DNA from: Bacillota bacterium
Lineage (GTDB): Bacteria > Bacillota > Clostridia > Christensenellales > Aristaeellaceae
Assembly (NCBI GenBank): GCA_023459275.1
Contig: JAEWVC010000055.1
Coordinates: forward strand, 1 to 64,000
Direction of reading: 5' to 3'
Length of the DNA stretch: 64,000 nt
The translations under genes were made by a program, and so were the position numbers. Under the pieces are notes generated by a model. The model saw nothing but the letters and a program-made list of their open reading frames with translations, made no database searches and had not been told where the DNA came from. The first letter of the stretch is position 1. Each line of letters opens with the position of its first letter. Positions 46,699 through 56,900 of this stretch are shown here, piece by piece.

Positions 46699-47391
46699 TT
46701 ACCATTGTCCGCAGTTGTTTGCTCCATAGGTCGCTTCGGAACTAGTAAAGCCACTATACTCTAGCTGATCTTTCAGCTTAGATTTTGTCCAATTCGATGA
46801 AGACTTGATATAAGACTTAGCTTTCTTTACTGCTTGTTCATACCAATCTGCGCCGCAAAGATCAACTCCATATTTTGCTTGACTTGAGGTAAAGCCGCTA
46901 TACTCTAGTTGCTCAAGCAAGCCCGTATACGAAAAGGCTGATGAGCTGAGATATGACTTTGCTTTTTTTAAGGCTTGTGCATTCCAATCAGCACCACAAT
47001 TATCTGCTGCATATGTGGATTCGTAGGGTGAGAAACCGCTGTACTCTAATTGATCCACAAGGCCTGTATAGGAAAATGCTGAGGAATTTAGGTATGACTC
47101 GGCTTTAGCAAGCGCACCAGCCGTCCCAATACGGGGGACAGAATAGTATGTGCTATATCCTTTAGATGTATAGATTGTTGAATTCCTTGTGTCACTATAT
47201 TTCCAAAATGATATTAACATGACAATTGTAATGAACAGAATGACAACAAGCATAATATACAGCAGATTCTTCTTGCTGATTTTCGTTACGCTTACTGATG
47301 GTGTTAGAACTAAATTATAACCACACTTAGGGCATGTTGATGCACGAATAGATATTCTTGCTCTGCAACTTGGGCATTCTACCAAAGCCAC
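46699..47391 (-). CDS. Zinc-ribbon membrane protein with three Ltp-type repeats
   Basis: This 230-residue protein has an N-terminal zinc ribbon (two CxxC pairs, CPSC and CPKC, residues 6-23) and one membrane helix (about 40-63). Three tandem repeats follow: AKAESYLNSSAFSYTGLVDQ..., KKAKSYLSSSAFSYTGLLEQ... and KKAKSYIKSSSNWTKSKLKDQ..., each ending QLEYSGFxxxxAxYGxxxCG. This repeat is the 'host cell surface-exposed lipoprotein' module (PF07553) of Ltp from Streptococcus phage TP-J34, which blocks phage DNA injection. A superinfection-exclusion role is therefore plausible but unproven. It lies 3 bp after the second zinc-ribbon gene. Confidence 0.82.
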   Translation of the reverse strand: MALVECPSCRARISIRASTCPKCGYNLVLTPSVSVTKISKKNLLYIMLVVILFITIVMLISFWKYSDTRNSTIYTSKGYSTYYSVPRIGTAGALAKAESYLNSSAFSYTGLVDQLEYSGFSPYESTYAADNCGADWNAQALKKAKSYLSSSAFSYTGLLEQLEYSGFTSSQAKYGVDLCGADWYEQAVKKAKSYIKSSSNWTKSKLKDQLEYSGFTSSEATYGANNCGQW

Positions 47392-47394
47392 ATG

Positions 47395-47868
47395 TCACTT
47401 CCTCCTATGGCGCTGAACAAACGCAGCCATAATAAATAATAAGACTCCGGATGCCCCAAATGCGATTGCCGCTATTCGGTACTTCCATATCTCTTTCATA
47501 TCATCATTAGCCATATCTTGGTAGCGATTCGCAATATCTTGATATGAGCTCTTGAAAAAGCCATATGAGTACGATGCAGCAGTAGCTGTATTTTCAGCAT
47601 AACCTTGCATGCACTCTGAGTAATGCTCTTTATAGAACTTATAGTTACTATCGTTAATCATGCAAAAGCATTTGTATATACAAAAGCAAGCGACAAGGCA
47701 CATAACAACAGCAACAATTCTTCGCATCGTCTTTCTGTTGGAGTGTGTTCCGTTTACACCATTTGTGCTTGTCATCACTACAGGACAACCACATTCCGGA
47801 CACGATATAGCCCCTTCTTCAAGTTCCGTTCCACAATCTGGGCATTTACCAATCAGTTGCTTAATCAT
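47395..47868 (-). CDS. Zinc-ribbon membrane protein
   Basis: This 157-residue protein has a zinc ribbon with CPDCG and CPECG (residues 9-27). Two hydrophobic segments follow (about 51-70 and 132-150), separated by a helical, Tyr-rich extracellular loop. It is immediately upstream of the Ltp-repeat gene (3 bp), and both have cytoplasmic zinc ribbons, so the two products probably function together. No catalytic motif was seen. Composition is AT-rich. Confidence 0.7.
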   Translation of the reverse strand: MIKQLIGKCPDCGTELEEGAISCPECGCPVVMTSTNGVNGTHSNRKTMRRIVAVVMCLVACFCIYKCFCMINDSNYKFYKEHYSECMQGYAENTATAASYSYGFFKSSYQDIANRYQDMANDDMKEIWKYRIAAIAFGASGVLLFIMAAFVQRHRRK

Positions 47869-48310
47869 TTTTGTACCTTCTGAGAAATGTGGCTTTCATT
47901 CTTTAGTTTGCCGTCGCGCTTTACCGCACCCATGCGTGCTAGTGGAGCCTGTCCCAAGCGCCGTGGAATTTGGCGAAGAAGCTACGAGGGCGTGAAGTCT
48001 CTGAACGCCTTGTTATGCCGATTCGAGTATAGTCCAGTTACCTGATTATGTCAATCTTGCGAGAACGTTTTGTAGAAGGAAATTGTCTGAAGCTCATGAT
48101 TCGCAGGAAACCACACTCGGCTTTAAGGAATCAGGCAGTGTATCGAAGAGTCACCCCGCCATTTTGAGAGTTGCACACACGATGGATAATCCCATACACA
48201 CGGAGCTAGCGGATTCCATCGCGTTGGTCGAAGACAGCGTTTGGCGGAGAAGCCTCGTTAGCAAAAGGCAGCGAAATTCCTCTCTTGTCCATTAGGGCGA
48301 AGACACTCGC
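47869..48310. other. Intergenic region, no gene seen
   Basis: This is about 440 bp of mixed composition upstream of the zinc-ribbon operon. No open frame has a convincing start or homology. A promoter for the minus-strand zinc-ribbon genes is expected here but no consensus stands out. Confidence 0.35.
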
Positions 48311-48347
48311 ACAACAAAAATCCGGCCAAGCGCCGAATTTTTGTTGT
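48311..48347 (-). terminator. Rho-independent terminator after the 48354-48809 gene
   Basis: ACAACAAAAAT-CCGGC pairs with GCCG-AATTTTTGTTGT. Read on the minus strand the GC stem is followed by ATTTTTGTTGT. Confidence 0.75.
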
Positions 48348-48353
48348 GATGGC

Positions 48354-48809
48354 TTATTTGTCCGCAGTTTCCGTGGTTGATGCACTCCTCTTCCCCTTGC
48401 CCTTGCGCGTGGGCATCTTGGCTGGTTCGTTATCCTCGGGTTGCGTCACAGCCCCTGCCGTGGCTTTCGTGGCCTCCGGAATGGCTTCCGTGGTCTCCTG
48501 CTCGTCAGTGGCATGTTCATCCTCCGCCGCCGGTGCCGCTTCCTGCGACTGCGCTTCTTGGGCCAAGGGCTTCCGCGTTCTCCGCTCCCGCGCATGGGGG
48601 AATTCCTCAGGCAGTACGCCCGGCTCAAACAAAATCTTGAATGTGATAGAACCATTCAGCGGTACGTCGAATTTGAAGTCCTTATACTCCAGCTTCTTGA
48701 GCTCGTCAGGAATCTCAATGTTCTTGTACCGCTTGATCTCCTTGCCCTCCACCAGCAGGCATACCGGAACCGCATCTCTCAGTTTCGCCGTGAGCTTGCC
48801 CATTTCCAT
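48354..48809 (-). CDS. Unknown protein with charged low-complexity tail (mobile-element type)
   Basis: This 151-residue protein has a compact N-terminal domain (residues 1-78: KLTAKLRDAVPVCLLVEGKE, FDVPLNGSITFKILFEPGVLP). The C-terminal half is disordered and Glu/Ala/Thr-rich, ending in the basic RKGKGKRS. GGAGGAACG precedes ATG 48809. I do not recognise the family. The small beta-domain with an acidic tail resembles accessory proteins in integrative elements. It is transcribed in the same direction as the reverse transcriptase, 101 bp downstream of it. Confidence 0.55.
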   Translation of the reverse strand: MEMGKLTAKLRDAVPVCLLVEGKEIKRYKNIEIPDELKKLEYKDFKFDVPLNGSITFKILFEPGVLPEEFPHARERRTRKPLAQEAQSQEAAPAAEDEHATDEQETTEAIPEATKATAGAVTQPEDNEPAKMPTRKGKGKRSASTTETADK

Positions 48810-48840
48810 TTTTCGTTCCTCCGTTAATTGTTGTAGGCTG

Positions 48841-48868
48841 TACCTTGAAGCACTGTCAGCTTACACAT
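48841..48868 (+). repeat. Direct repeat, copy 2 (with 46377-46404)
   Basis: TACCTTGAAGCACTGTCAGC and the following TTACACAT. It lies between the reverse transcriptase and the 48354-48809 gene. It could be a scar of recombination or a leftover of an element end. Confidence 0.5.
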
Positions 48869-48910
48869 TCACGGGCGGAAAGAAAGCCTTAACTGAGAAG
48901 AAATTTTTCA

Positions 48911-50425
48911 TTACCATTGCGACAAAGGTTTAATAAATGAAATGCCAGCATTTTTTAGTGGTTTCCAATCACTTTTAAGATCGGATTGCGGAAGTGTTTC
49001 GTAAAGGAATAGCCAATATTGATCAAATGTTTCGTGGTCTTGCGCTAATTCTCTTGCAAACTTCTTCAGGGTTTTTATATCAGCGTTCTGGCTATTTTCT
49101 CTAGCATATAAAAAGGACAGCAGCAAGAATATGCAATCTTTACTGTTAATTGCCTTTGTCACTTCAAACTCGTGTATTTGAAATCCATACTTGATCGCAA
49201 AGAAGAGAGCGTAAGCGCATTGTTCATAGTTGTTCGTTTCGAGTCCGTTTTTAAGAATGCGCACCGAATATTGCTTAATGCAATCATGAGTTGGGCAATG
49301 CTTGCAGAATTTTGAAAAAATATACTCATCAAGTATAGTTACCAAGTAAGGATAAAGCATAGACAAACTGAGAATTGTTTTTGCACAGTACTCCTTGGCA
49401 TTTTCAGTCAACTCTTGTCCTGCCAGTACTTTAACTGCATATTTGAGAATGGCAGCATTTTCTTTGCATGAGTGCATCAGTTCGATTGCGTGGTCGAGGT
49501 AGGAACGAACAAGAATAAAATCAGTTTTCCCGTAAGGCGTCTTTAGCGGCAACAGGTTTAGCTTTCGTTGCCATTGTTCCGTTACTGCCAACGGCAATTC
49601 CAGTATTTCTGTCTTTTTGTGATTAAGGGAGAGATCATATGAACGTAAAGCTGCTCCAAGTTCAGTCAAAAAACGCTGACCGTCCTCATATGTGTCCACA
49701 AAGCATGCATAGTCGTCTATTGCGCGGAGATATTGCCAGTTCTTGAGATCATTATCAATCGTAGTTAGAATAATCTCTGCTAATAGATTCGATACATGTG
49801 GACCAATAAGCAATCCGTGTGTCTCATCATGAGTCATTCGACGTGTTAAGGCATCAAGCTTATTGAACCATACATTCTTGTCATTCCTTTGCTGCTTCGC
49901 AACTGTTTTAGAAACAAGAGCCCACGACATGGCATGAGTATAAATGCTAGGGAAACACGAAGATATATCTGCCTTAACCATATAACGTTTTCCAAAAGAA
50001 ACATCGACTTCTGGAGATCCATCAACTCTCCAGTTGCTATAATTCATTTGGAATAGCTCTGGACGCTGGTACATTTTTCTGATATGAATCCGACTAACAC
50101 GGAAACTATGATTTTGTGTCTTGGAAATGAAATGTGCTTGAAGAGCCGGCCAATTGTCCCGAAGAAATAAGCAGAGCTGTTGATATGCCATTGGATTTGG
50201 AATAGCCAATGGGCGTGGAACATTGATATTGCGCATGTTTTCGTAGTATATGTACCTGTGAGCATCACCCTGGAATATCGGATTTGTTGCTTGACAGTAA
50301 TCGAAAAACGGTTTAGATGTAAATGCTGGGGGAAGTTTCTCGGAGAACAAACCATAAGCCAAAAGTCCAGCATATAATTCATCTTGCGATATTTCGTTCA
50401 TGAAATCCTTGTATTGCTTATCCAT
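48911..50425 (-). CDS. Reverse transcriptase, probable defence-associated (unaffiliated) type
   Basis: This 504-residue RT has palm motifs in order: KADISSCFPSIYTHAMSWAL (residues 151-170, Asp153), ETHGLLIGPHVSNLLAEII (201-219) and YLRAIDDYACFV (232-243, Asp237-Asp238). The primer-grip region SLNHKKTEIL is at 266-275. The 'DIS-x-C-x-PSIYTH' form and AIDDY in place of YxDD are typical of non-retron, non-group-II RTs used in phage defence (DRT/Abi-like). No maturase, HNH or integrase domain follows. The ~220-residue C-terminal part is helical with a cysteine cluster (CKHCPTHDC). ATG 50425 follows GGAGG. It lies downstream of the SNF2-Mod-Res operon on the same strand. The specific DRT class was not resolved. 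Confidence 0.85.
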   Translation of the reverse strand: MDKQYKDFMNEISQDELYAGLLAYGLFSEKLPPAFTSKPFFDYCQATNPIFQGDAHRYIYYENMRNINVPRPLAIPNPMAYQQLCLFLRDNWPALQAHFISKTQNHSFRVSRIHIRKMYQRPELFQMNYSNWRVDGSPEVDVSFGKRYMVKADISSCFPSIYTHAMSWALVSKTVAKQQRNDKNVWFNKLDALTRRMTHDETHGLLIGPHVSNLLAEIILTTIDNDLKNWQYLRAIDDYACFVDTYEDGQRFLTELGAALRSYDLSLNHKKTEILELPLAVTEQWQRKLNLLPLKTPYGKTDFILVRSYLDHAIELMHSCKENAAILKYAVKVLAGQELTENAKEYCAKTILSLSMLYPYLVTILDEYIFSKFCKHCPTHDCIKQYSVRILKNGLETNNYEQCAYALFFAIKYGFQIHEFEVTKAINSKDCIFLLLSFLYARENSQNADIKTLKKFARELAQDHETFDQYWLFLYETLPQSDLKSDWKPLKNAGISFIKPLSQW

Positions 50426-50550
50426 GCCCAATGACCTCCTTTGTACAATATATTCCTGTCTACTTAACCGAGCTGAAAGGACATACCTAGGCACTCATGA
50501 CTGCCCGCGTCGAAATAGACTATGTGAACAGAAATCATGGTCATGAATCG

Positions 50551-50597
50551 TTCACTGGCACAGTGAATCTTTGATTCACCTGAAGCTCCTGGAGCTT
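50551..50597 (-). ncRNA. Hairpin-rich leader upstream of the reverse transcriptase (candidate RNA)
   Basis: The 223-bp gap between Res and RT holds three overlapping or adjacent inverted repeats: TTCACTG-GCA-CAGTGAA (50551-50567), GTGAATC-TTT-GATTCAC (50563-50579, mutually exclusive with the first) and AAGCTCC-T-GGAGCTT (50583-50597). Several defence RTs use a neighbouring structured RNA as template or regulator. That this is one is inference. It could also be an imperfect terminator for Res. Confidence 0.35.
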
Positions 50598-50648
50598 GAT
50601 AAAGCTGCTAGAAGCCACAATACTTATCTGACATCACAGATGTCTCAA

Positions 50649-53600
50649 CTACTTATCAGTAAGCAACATCGCCATCATGTTCTCAACACAGTCTGAACAA
50701 TCAAGGCACATAACATGACGTTCTTCCCGTTCTTGTTTTTTCATGCTCCACCACTGAGACAAGTCGGCGGAAGGCGTGTCTGACATAATGAAAGAATTCA
50801 GTACAATGCGTTTATCTGGTGACGATGGCTGTAATCGTTCCTCTAGTTCCTTGATCTTTCGATAGAAGAAGATTTTCGGATCATCTGGCATTATGCGCAA
50901 CAAGCCCTTCGGGTCAATAAAGGTGATGAGCTGCGCATCAGGCTTGTCAATCCAAAGAACATAGTCTGGATAGAAATTGCCCGACTCAAAGAAACCCATA
51001 CCAACCTTACTTTTGTTTCGAAGAAGGAAAAGGTCGGCATCCTTGAGCGTGGCAGCATACTGCTGGCAGTAATCACGGAGACGGTCAACGAATACCTTCT
51101 CTCCAGAGTTCAGGCTGACGGGCGAAACCGTAATTTTTAGGCCTTGGCCCTTTACGGTGATCAGCGGTGCATAGAGATGGTGTCGGAAATCAAAGGCTGT
51201 AATCAGCTCTTTGCGCATACTCATCTCATATTGTTGTATGTAGCCGTCATTATCCAGCATGTTCGACAGATCACTAATAAATTCTTCAATTTCATTGTTG
51301 ATCGTATCAGAACTAATTTCCGGCGTGTATGAGAATGTATACTCCGACACAAAGTTGCTATCCTCCGCCAGCATCGGGAGATACTTCGTGCGTGGCGCTT
51401 CCCACAGATCACGGCAGTACTTATAAAATTTGTCGATATATATTTTCAGGGCCGAGATCGCAAAGTCTGTAAAGAGCGAAAGCTTTTCCATGCTGTCAAA
51501 TCGGATATGAGCAGCAGGAATTTTGAGCCCATACCATCCATTCGTGGCAAGAATGTCTTTGAAAACTTTCTTTTCCATGGACAGGTTGAACAGCGATTTT
51601 TCGAACTTGTAGCGCTCCAGTTCATCAAATACCCTGTCATAATCAAGATAGTCCAATGCCATCGACGGGATTACATGCTCTTCTGTAGTGGATTCCAGAT
51701 GCATGGCGAAAGAGCCGTGAGATTCAATGGTCTGTACCTTGGAACGGCAATCAATGATACTACGGTTTTTGTTCAGGTACCGCATAAAATCATCGTCACC
51801 ATCAGGAGCATGTAGATTCAAGCGGGCAGCTTGCTTTTTGAAAGACACACCTTCTGGTAGGCGGATGACGCGCAGATTCTTGCCCGCAACCGCATCATAG
51901 CGGCTGACAACCGGCAATTTATACAACAGCGGCTTTCCAGTCGGCATATCCTCCAGCTCGAGATATTGCCGGAAGTCCTCCATATACTGCGCCTTGATAC
52001 CAAAGATAGTCAGCGTCTCCAAGGCCTGAATATCCTGCGGGATCTTTGGCTGTACATCAAGTTTACTGCTGCGTTTGAGGCATCCCTGATAACCATGCAG
52101 ACGCACCCCGCGTCCGAAGAGTTGGATAGCCTGGCTGCCTTCGCCCTTGGCAAAATTGATAAGACCCATGGTGGAAACGCGCCAGCTATTCCAGCCTTCC
52201 GTGAATTTTCGAGAACCAATTAGCATGTGGATGCGCGACGATGTGTCGTTGATGGCACGGAAAAGCGATCCCGAAGCAAATTCTTCATTACGAGAAACAA
52301 TTCCTTTTTGCTCGCAGTTTTTCATCAGCGCTGCCGTGTCGCCGATATTGATGACACCGAAGTGTTCACCCTGCTCGCCGATGCGCAGGCCAATCTCGCC
52401 GTCCGCCTGTTTCAGATTCTCCACATGAAGGCGCGGCTCGTCGGAAACCGTGTCCGTATTGAAGACAATGTGCAGAATGTCCGCATAAACATCCTCGGCG
52501 CTGATCTTATGCGCAAATATGCGCTTCAGCGGATCAAAATCGCTGAAGAACAGCTCATGCCCGTAGGCATCGATCAGGCCAGTATCCTCATCCAACACGG
52601 ATTGGATACGACCTATTGTCTGCTTGCGGTTGCGGACAAAATGATCGATGAAATCCAACACTTCCTCGACATCGGTCAGTTCCGCCTCGTCTGTCTTGGC
52701 CGATACGCGATTGCCGACAAAAACCAGCAGTGGGCGCTCAATCTGGAACGGCGCAAACTCCACGCGGTATTGCTCATACAGCTTGACCTGTTGATAGAAA
52801 GATAGCAGGCAGCCGGTCAGATACAGTTGCTTCTGCTCGACATCGATACTTTCGCGCAGGTTGTAGATACGGTAATCCTTGCCGTAGCCATCATTATAGA
52901 AATACTTGTACGAGTAATCCATGATAATGGATTTCATGTACTCGTCCAGCGTTTGCTGAAACTTCTTATCGGTTGCCTTGGCACTGCGGAGCGCTTGCTT
53001 GAATGTGGCTGAATACTCAAAGGCAAAGCCACCGTCCTGCGAAAGCCGTGTGCGATAATCAAACCAAACATCGCCTGAAAGGCCGCGATGGGCTTCGTCA
53101 ACGAGGACAAGGTTATTTTGTTCGAAAGAATCTACAGAGACTGTCTTTTTCTTTCCTTCTTCCTTGAGTTTGTTCATGTCTATGACTACGACGGTATCGC
53201 GGGATGTGGTCACAAAACCCCTATCTTTTAGGAACATTTCGACTTTGATAGATGACAACGTTAGCTCCTGTAAATGCTGGATGCTCATGCCCTCGTTTGG
53301 CGCGAGTACGATGATCTTGTTGATCTGAGTACGTCGGCCATTGCGGTTGGCGCGCTTCATATAGTGTAGGAATTGCAGTATGTTGATGTGCATAATCAGC
53401 GTTTTACCGCTTCCTGTCGCGCACATGAAAGCCAGCTTGTTCATGGTGACGGGCGTGAAGGGGGAAACCGCTAACTGGCCAAGGGTTTCGGCTACCTTCT
53501 GCCCGGAAAATGCATTCAGTTCAGCGGCAAAGGCATCCTTATCGCTGAAGTATTTATCCAGATAGATTTCCGTGAATAGGAGTGCCATGTACTGGAAGTA

Positions 53601-53909
53601 CTTGAGCGTAAGGCCGCCACGCTTCTCGCCGATCTGCTTCACATTGCGGCATATGTTCTCATCGTACAAGCGCAGTTGATCGCGGGTGATACCTAAATCA
53701 TCCTTGTGCAGGATGGCCTGCTTATCCAGATACTCGAAGAAGCGGGTGTTCTGGCTATCCGTTAGACCCTCATAATCCGCATGATTTAGCGTGCCCGCCG
53801 CAGCGGACAGTGCATCCTTACCGAAAAGGCTCAGAAAATAACGGAACAGGATCAACTTGTCGTTGAAGGTGATGTCCATGCCCGCCTGCGATCTTGCCCT
53901 GCGTGCCAT
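50649..53909 (-). CDS. Type III restriction-like helicase-nuclease (Res)
   Basis: This 1,086-residue SF2 helicase has Walker A ATGSGKT (residues 164-170), DEAH at 271-274 in LVDEAHRGLSGD and motif III SATF at 300-303. The KFTEGWNSWRVSTMG stretch is motif V-like, and FGRGVRL serves as motif VI. The C-terminal part has a PD-(D/E)xK-like nuclease site, YPDYVLW...ITFIDPKG, as in Res subunits. A terminal cysteine cluster (MCLDCSDC) is unusual. ATG 53909 begins 2 bp after the Mod stop. Res translocates and cuts when its sites are unmethylated. Here it probably acts with the adjacent Mod and SNF2 proteins in restriction of foreign DNA. Confidence 0.88.
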   Translation of the reverse strand: MARRARSQAGMDITFNDKLILFRYFLSLFGKDALSAAAGTLNHADYEGLTDSQNTRFFEYLDKQAILHKDDLGITRDQLRLYDENICRNVKQIGEKRGGLTLKYFQYMALLFTEIYLDKYFSDKDAFAAELNAFSGQKVAETLGQLAVSPFTPVTMNKLAFMCATGSGKTLIMHINILQFLHYMKRANRNGRRTQINKIIVLAPNEGMSIQHLQELTLSSIKVEMFLKDRGFVTTSRDTVVVIDMNKLKEEGKKKTVSVDSFEQNNLVLVDEAHRGLSGDVWFDYRTRLSQDGGFAFEYSATFKQALRSAKATDKKFQQTLDEYMKSIIMDYSYKYFYNDGYGKDYRIYNLRESIDVEQKQLYLTGCLLSFYQQVKLYEQYRVEFAPFQIERPLLVFVGNRVSAKTDEAELTDVEEVLDFIDHFVRNRKQTIGRIQSVLDEDTGLIDAYGHELFFSDFDPLKRIFAHKISAEDVYADILHIVFNTDTVSDEPRLHVENLKQADGEIGLRIGEQGEHFGVINIGDTAALMKNCEQKGIVSRNEEFASGSLFRAINDTSSRIHMLIGSRKFTEGWNSWRVSTMGLINFAKGEGSQAIQLFGRGVRLHGYQGCLKRSSKLDVQPKIPQDIQALETLTIFGIKAQYMEDFRQYLELEDMPTGKPLLYKLPVVSRYDAVAGKNLRVIRLPEGVSFKKQAARLNLHAPDGDDDFMRYLNKNRSIIDCRSKVQTIESHGSFAMHLESTTEEHVIPSMALDYLDYDRVFDELERYKFEKSLFNLSMEKKVFKDILATNGWYGLKIPAAHIRFDSMEKLSLFTDFAISALKIYIDKFYKYCRDLWEAPRTKYLPMLAEDSNFVSEYTFSYTPEISSDTINNEIEEFISDLSNMLDNDGYIQQYEMSMRKELITAFDFRHHLYAPLITVKGQGLKITVSPVSLNSGEKVFVDRLRDYCQQYAATLKDADLFLLRNKSKVGMGFFESGNFYPDYVLWIDKPDAQLITFIDPKGLLRIMPDDPKIFFYRKIKELEERLQPSSPDKRIVLNSFIMSDTPSADLSQWWSMKKQEREERHVMCLDCSDCVENMMAMLLTDK

Positions 53910-53911
53910 GG

Positions 53912-56900
53912 TCACTCCTCCTCAAACATGCGCTTCTTGAATTCCAATTCGGTCATGACAACCTTCCAGTGCTCGGCATCTGTTCGGATATTATCCAGAT
54001 TATTGTCGCCATTGACGTATATAACGTTGTACTCGCGGTCGTTCGGGTTGATGCGGTAGCGGCTGAAGTAAGCGTCCAGTGCGGCATTGCTGCGTAGTAG
54101 ATTGTCCGTAACTGTACGCCAGATGACAAGCACACGGCGGCCATCCGGCAATGTGCCTTCGATCTGCTGGAAGGCATAATCTCCACCATCATCACGCTGA
54201 AGACGTACAGCGCCTTCGTAGCTGCCTTGTTCATCGGGAATAGCCCGGAAATAGTCGATGGTACCCTGTCGTTGCACAGTCAGGCCGATGAGGTAGTTGA
54301 AAGTCTCCACTAGATCGACCGGGCGCATCTTCGCCTCGTTATTCTCAGTGATCTTCATGCAGTATGCAAAGGGATTGCGGAAGGCCTCTATATTCAGCAG
54401 GCTGCTACGGGTTTCCATATCCATCATGTAGCGGACGAGATACTCGTCACCAAACAGCTTAGTGAACACATCACCTTGTGCCTTATCCATCTCCACGTTG
54501 GAAAGGGCATCTTCGTAGCTTTCCAGCCGGATGTATTTCATGATGTGGCTGATACCGGTAGTGCGATTCTTAGGCTTGCCATCTTTCCAGTCGGCGGAAT
54601 ATATGACCTTCTGCATGCGGGGCTTGGTGACAGTGTTGAAGTAGTTTCCCATTTCAACGAGGATATATTTGCGGTGACCACCAAGCTCTCTATTTAAGTT
54701 TATTACAGCATGTCCAGTTGTTCCAGAGCCCGCAAAATAATCAAGAATTAGTGTGCTTGATTCTCTTCCACCAGCTACATATATCAAGTCCATCACGGTA
54801 TAGATACTTTTGGGGTAAGCAAATGGAGATGTGTAGAACATGTTTTTAAGTAAAGCAGTGCCATGTTCTGTAGCTGAATATTTTGCATCAAACCAGGATG
54901 ATACGGATACTACCCCTTCTTCATTGGCATATCTTTTATAATATACATATAACTTTCCGGTTCGATCTTTTTTGACCGTTAACAGACCAGCAGAGTCGCA
55001 GACTTTATCCGGTCCCCACCGCCATGTTTTTTCTTGATTATCCTCATTATTCGGCCATACTACAGTCTCATTCGGCAAAGGCTGTTCAAAAACAACCCAT
55101 TCTTCCGACGTTTCACTCCAGCTCATTTTGGGAACGCGCAAAGAAGAATCAGTAATATATATGGGGTAGTATAGCCCGCGTCTTGCTGACCTGTCTGAAT
55201 TTGAACCTTCCCTTCGCAGATTTCTCCATTCATACCTACCATCATTATCGACAAAGGTAAAACGTTTCATTTGCCGTTCAGATGCAGGAAGACGCCCAAT
55301 CATCGCATTTGAATTTCCGCAAATTATCGCATATTCGTGTGAAACAGCGTATCCTGTTTGCGTAGGCCGTCCCGATGGATTAGAACGCACGCTCATTGTA
55401 CCAAGCACTTCTCCAAATACTTGCTTTAATCCAATATTCATTTCTGCTTGTTGAACATCATCTATCGAAACAGCTATCAACCCATCATCCGGCATTAGCG
55501 CTTTGGACTGAAGTATTCTATCCATCATAAGCGAACACCAAGATGATGACTTATAACCATTCTTATAAAGGATGGGGGATGCGTCGCTGTTATATGGCGG
55601 ATCAATATAAACAGATCGGATGCATTTTGAATACTTGCTGTGCATGAAATTAAGCGCCTGAAAATTCTCGCTCCAAACCATCAGCCCGCCTGTCTTTTCA
55701 TCCAGCCCATCAATACTGACTACTAGGCGGTCCCGGAATACAGCGCTAAAGTGCTTCGTATCAACCACCAGATTTTTATTATTACGCAAAAACTCCACCG
55801 TCGGCGGATTCGTCCAGTCGTTGGCTTCATCAATTGCATATATGGATATCCACTCGGCTATTTGAGCTCTGTTTCCAACAATCTCCGGCCAGAATTGCTC
55901 CGGAATATTGTCCAACGTTATACACCAGTTGGTTTCCACAACGAATTTCTTCTTGAGCCACAATTTCTTTTGGAAATCCTCAATCTGCGCCAAGAAATCA
56001 ATGATGATGTTCGCCACGCGCTTGATGGCCTTCACTTTGGCAAGCCATGTCTCTACACGCTGCTCGTTGTCGGTATCCAGATCATCCAGGTGCATGATCT
56101 CGCTCTTGATATAGAAATCCAGCTCTCGGCGCAGGAAACCACCCAGATCCTTATGAATGAAATAGTCGAATGTATTCTTAGCGACATAGGCATCCAGATG
56201 CCTTTGTAATACCGTCTTGGGCTTTTGGGGGTCGTTTGAAGTATAGCGGAGCAGGATGGTCACGAGGCTGTCGTAATCCGTAACCAGTTTCTGCTTGATT
56301 GCATCGTAGTTTTCCTCGGCATACTTGCGCTTCTTATCCGCTGGGATATCGAAAACAAAGCGAATGATTAACTCACGCTTCTGCGGATCATAGTCAAAAG
56401 TGTGAATATCGGGTTGCTCATCGTTCTCGATATAAAGCATAAAAACGCGCTTGCTGTCATCTGATTCCTTGTTATTATTCTGCTCGGTAGTCGCATCCAC
56501 TAAGCGGAAATGAACAGTCAGGTCATGCTCCAAAAAGGTATAATCTTTGAAGTTCTCGCTGGTCTTAATGTAATACTGATCCTGATTGGCCCAGTACAGC
56601 TTCACTTCCTCGCCCTCATAGGGAATGGCATATACATCTTCCTTATAACGGCGTTTAGAGATGAAATCGCCTTCGTCATAATAACGGTTGAAGAAGGAGT
56701 ACAAAGCAGAATAGACGTCCGTCTCCAATGCACTTATGTCCGTGCCCGCAGCCTTGCGGTTTTTGAGGCTCAGATATTCGGCAGCCAATTTCGGACTGGC
56801 AGAGACTTCAATTCCAAGATCAGCGCATTGTTTCTCTATTTCATGCATCCGCTTGGTCACATCAGAATTATCATCCGCGAAGGGTGCAAGCGTCTCCTGT

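Noticed and set aside
48911..50425. Retron or group II intron origin of the reverse transcriptase
   Set aside because: There is no maturase X or HNH domain and no intron boundary. The catalytic motif is AIDDY and the DISSCFPSIYTH segment belongs to unaffiliated RTs. A retron effector was also not seen.
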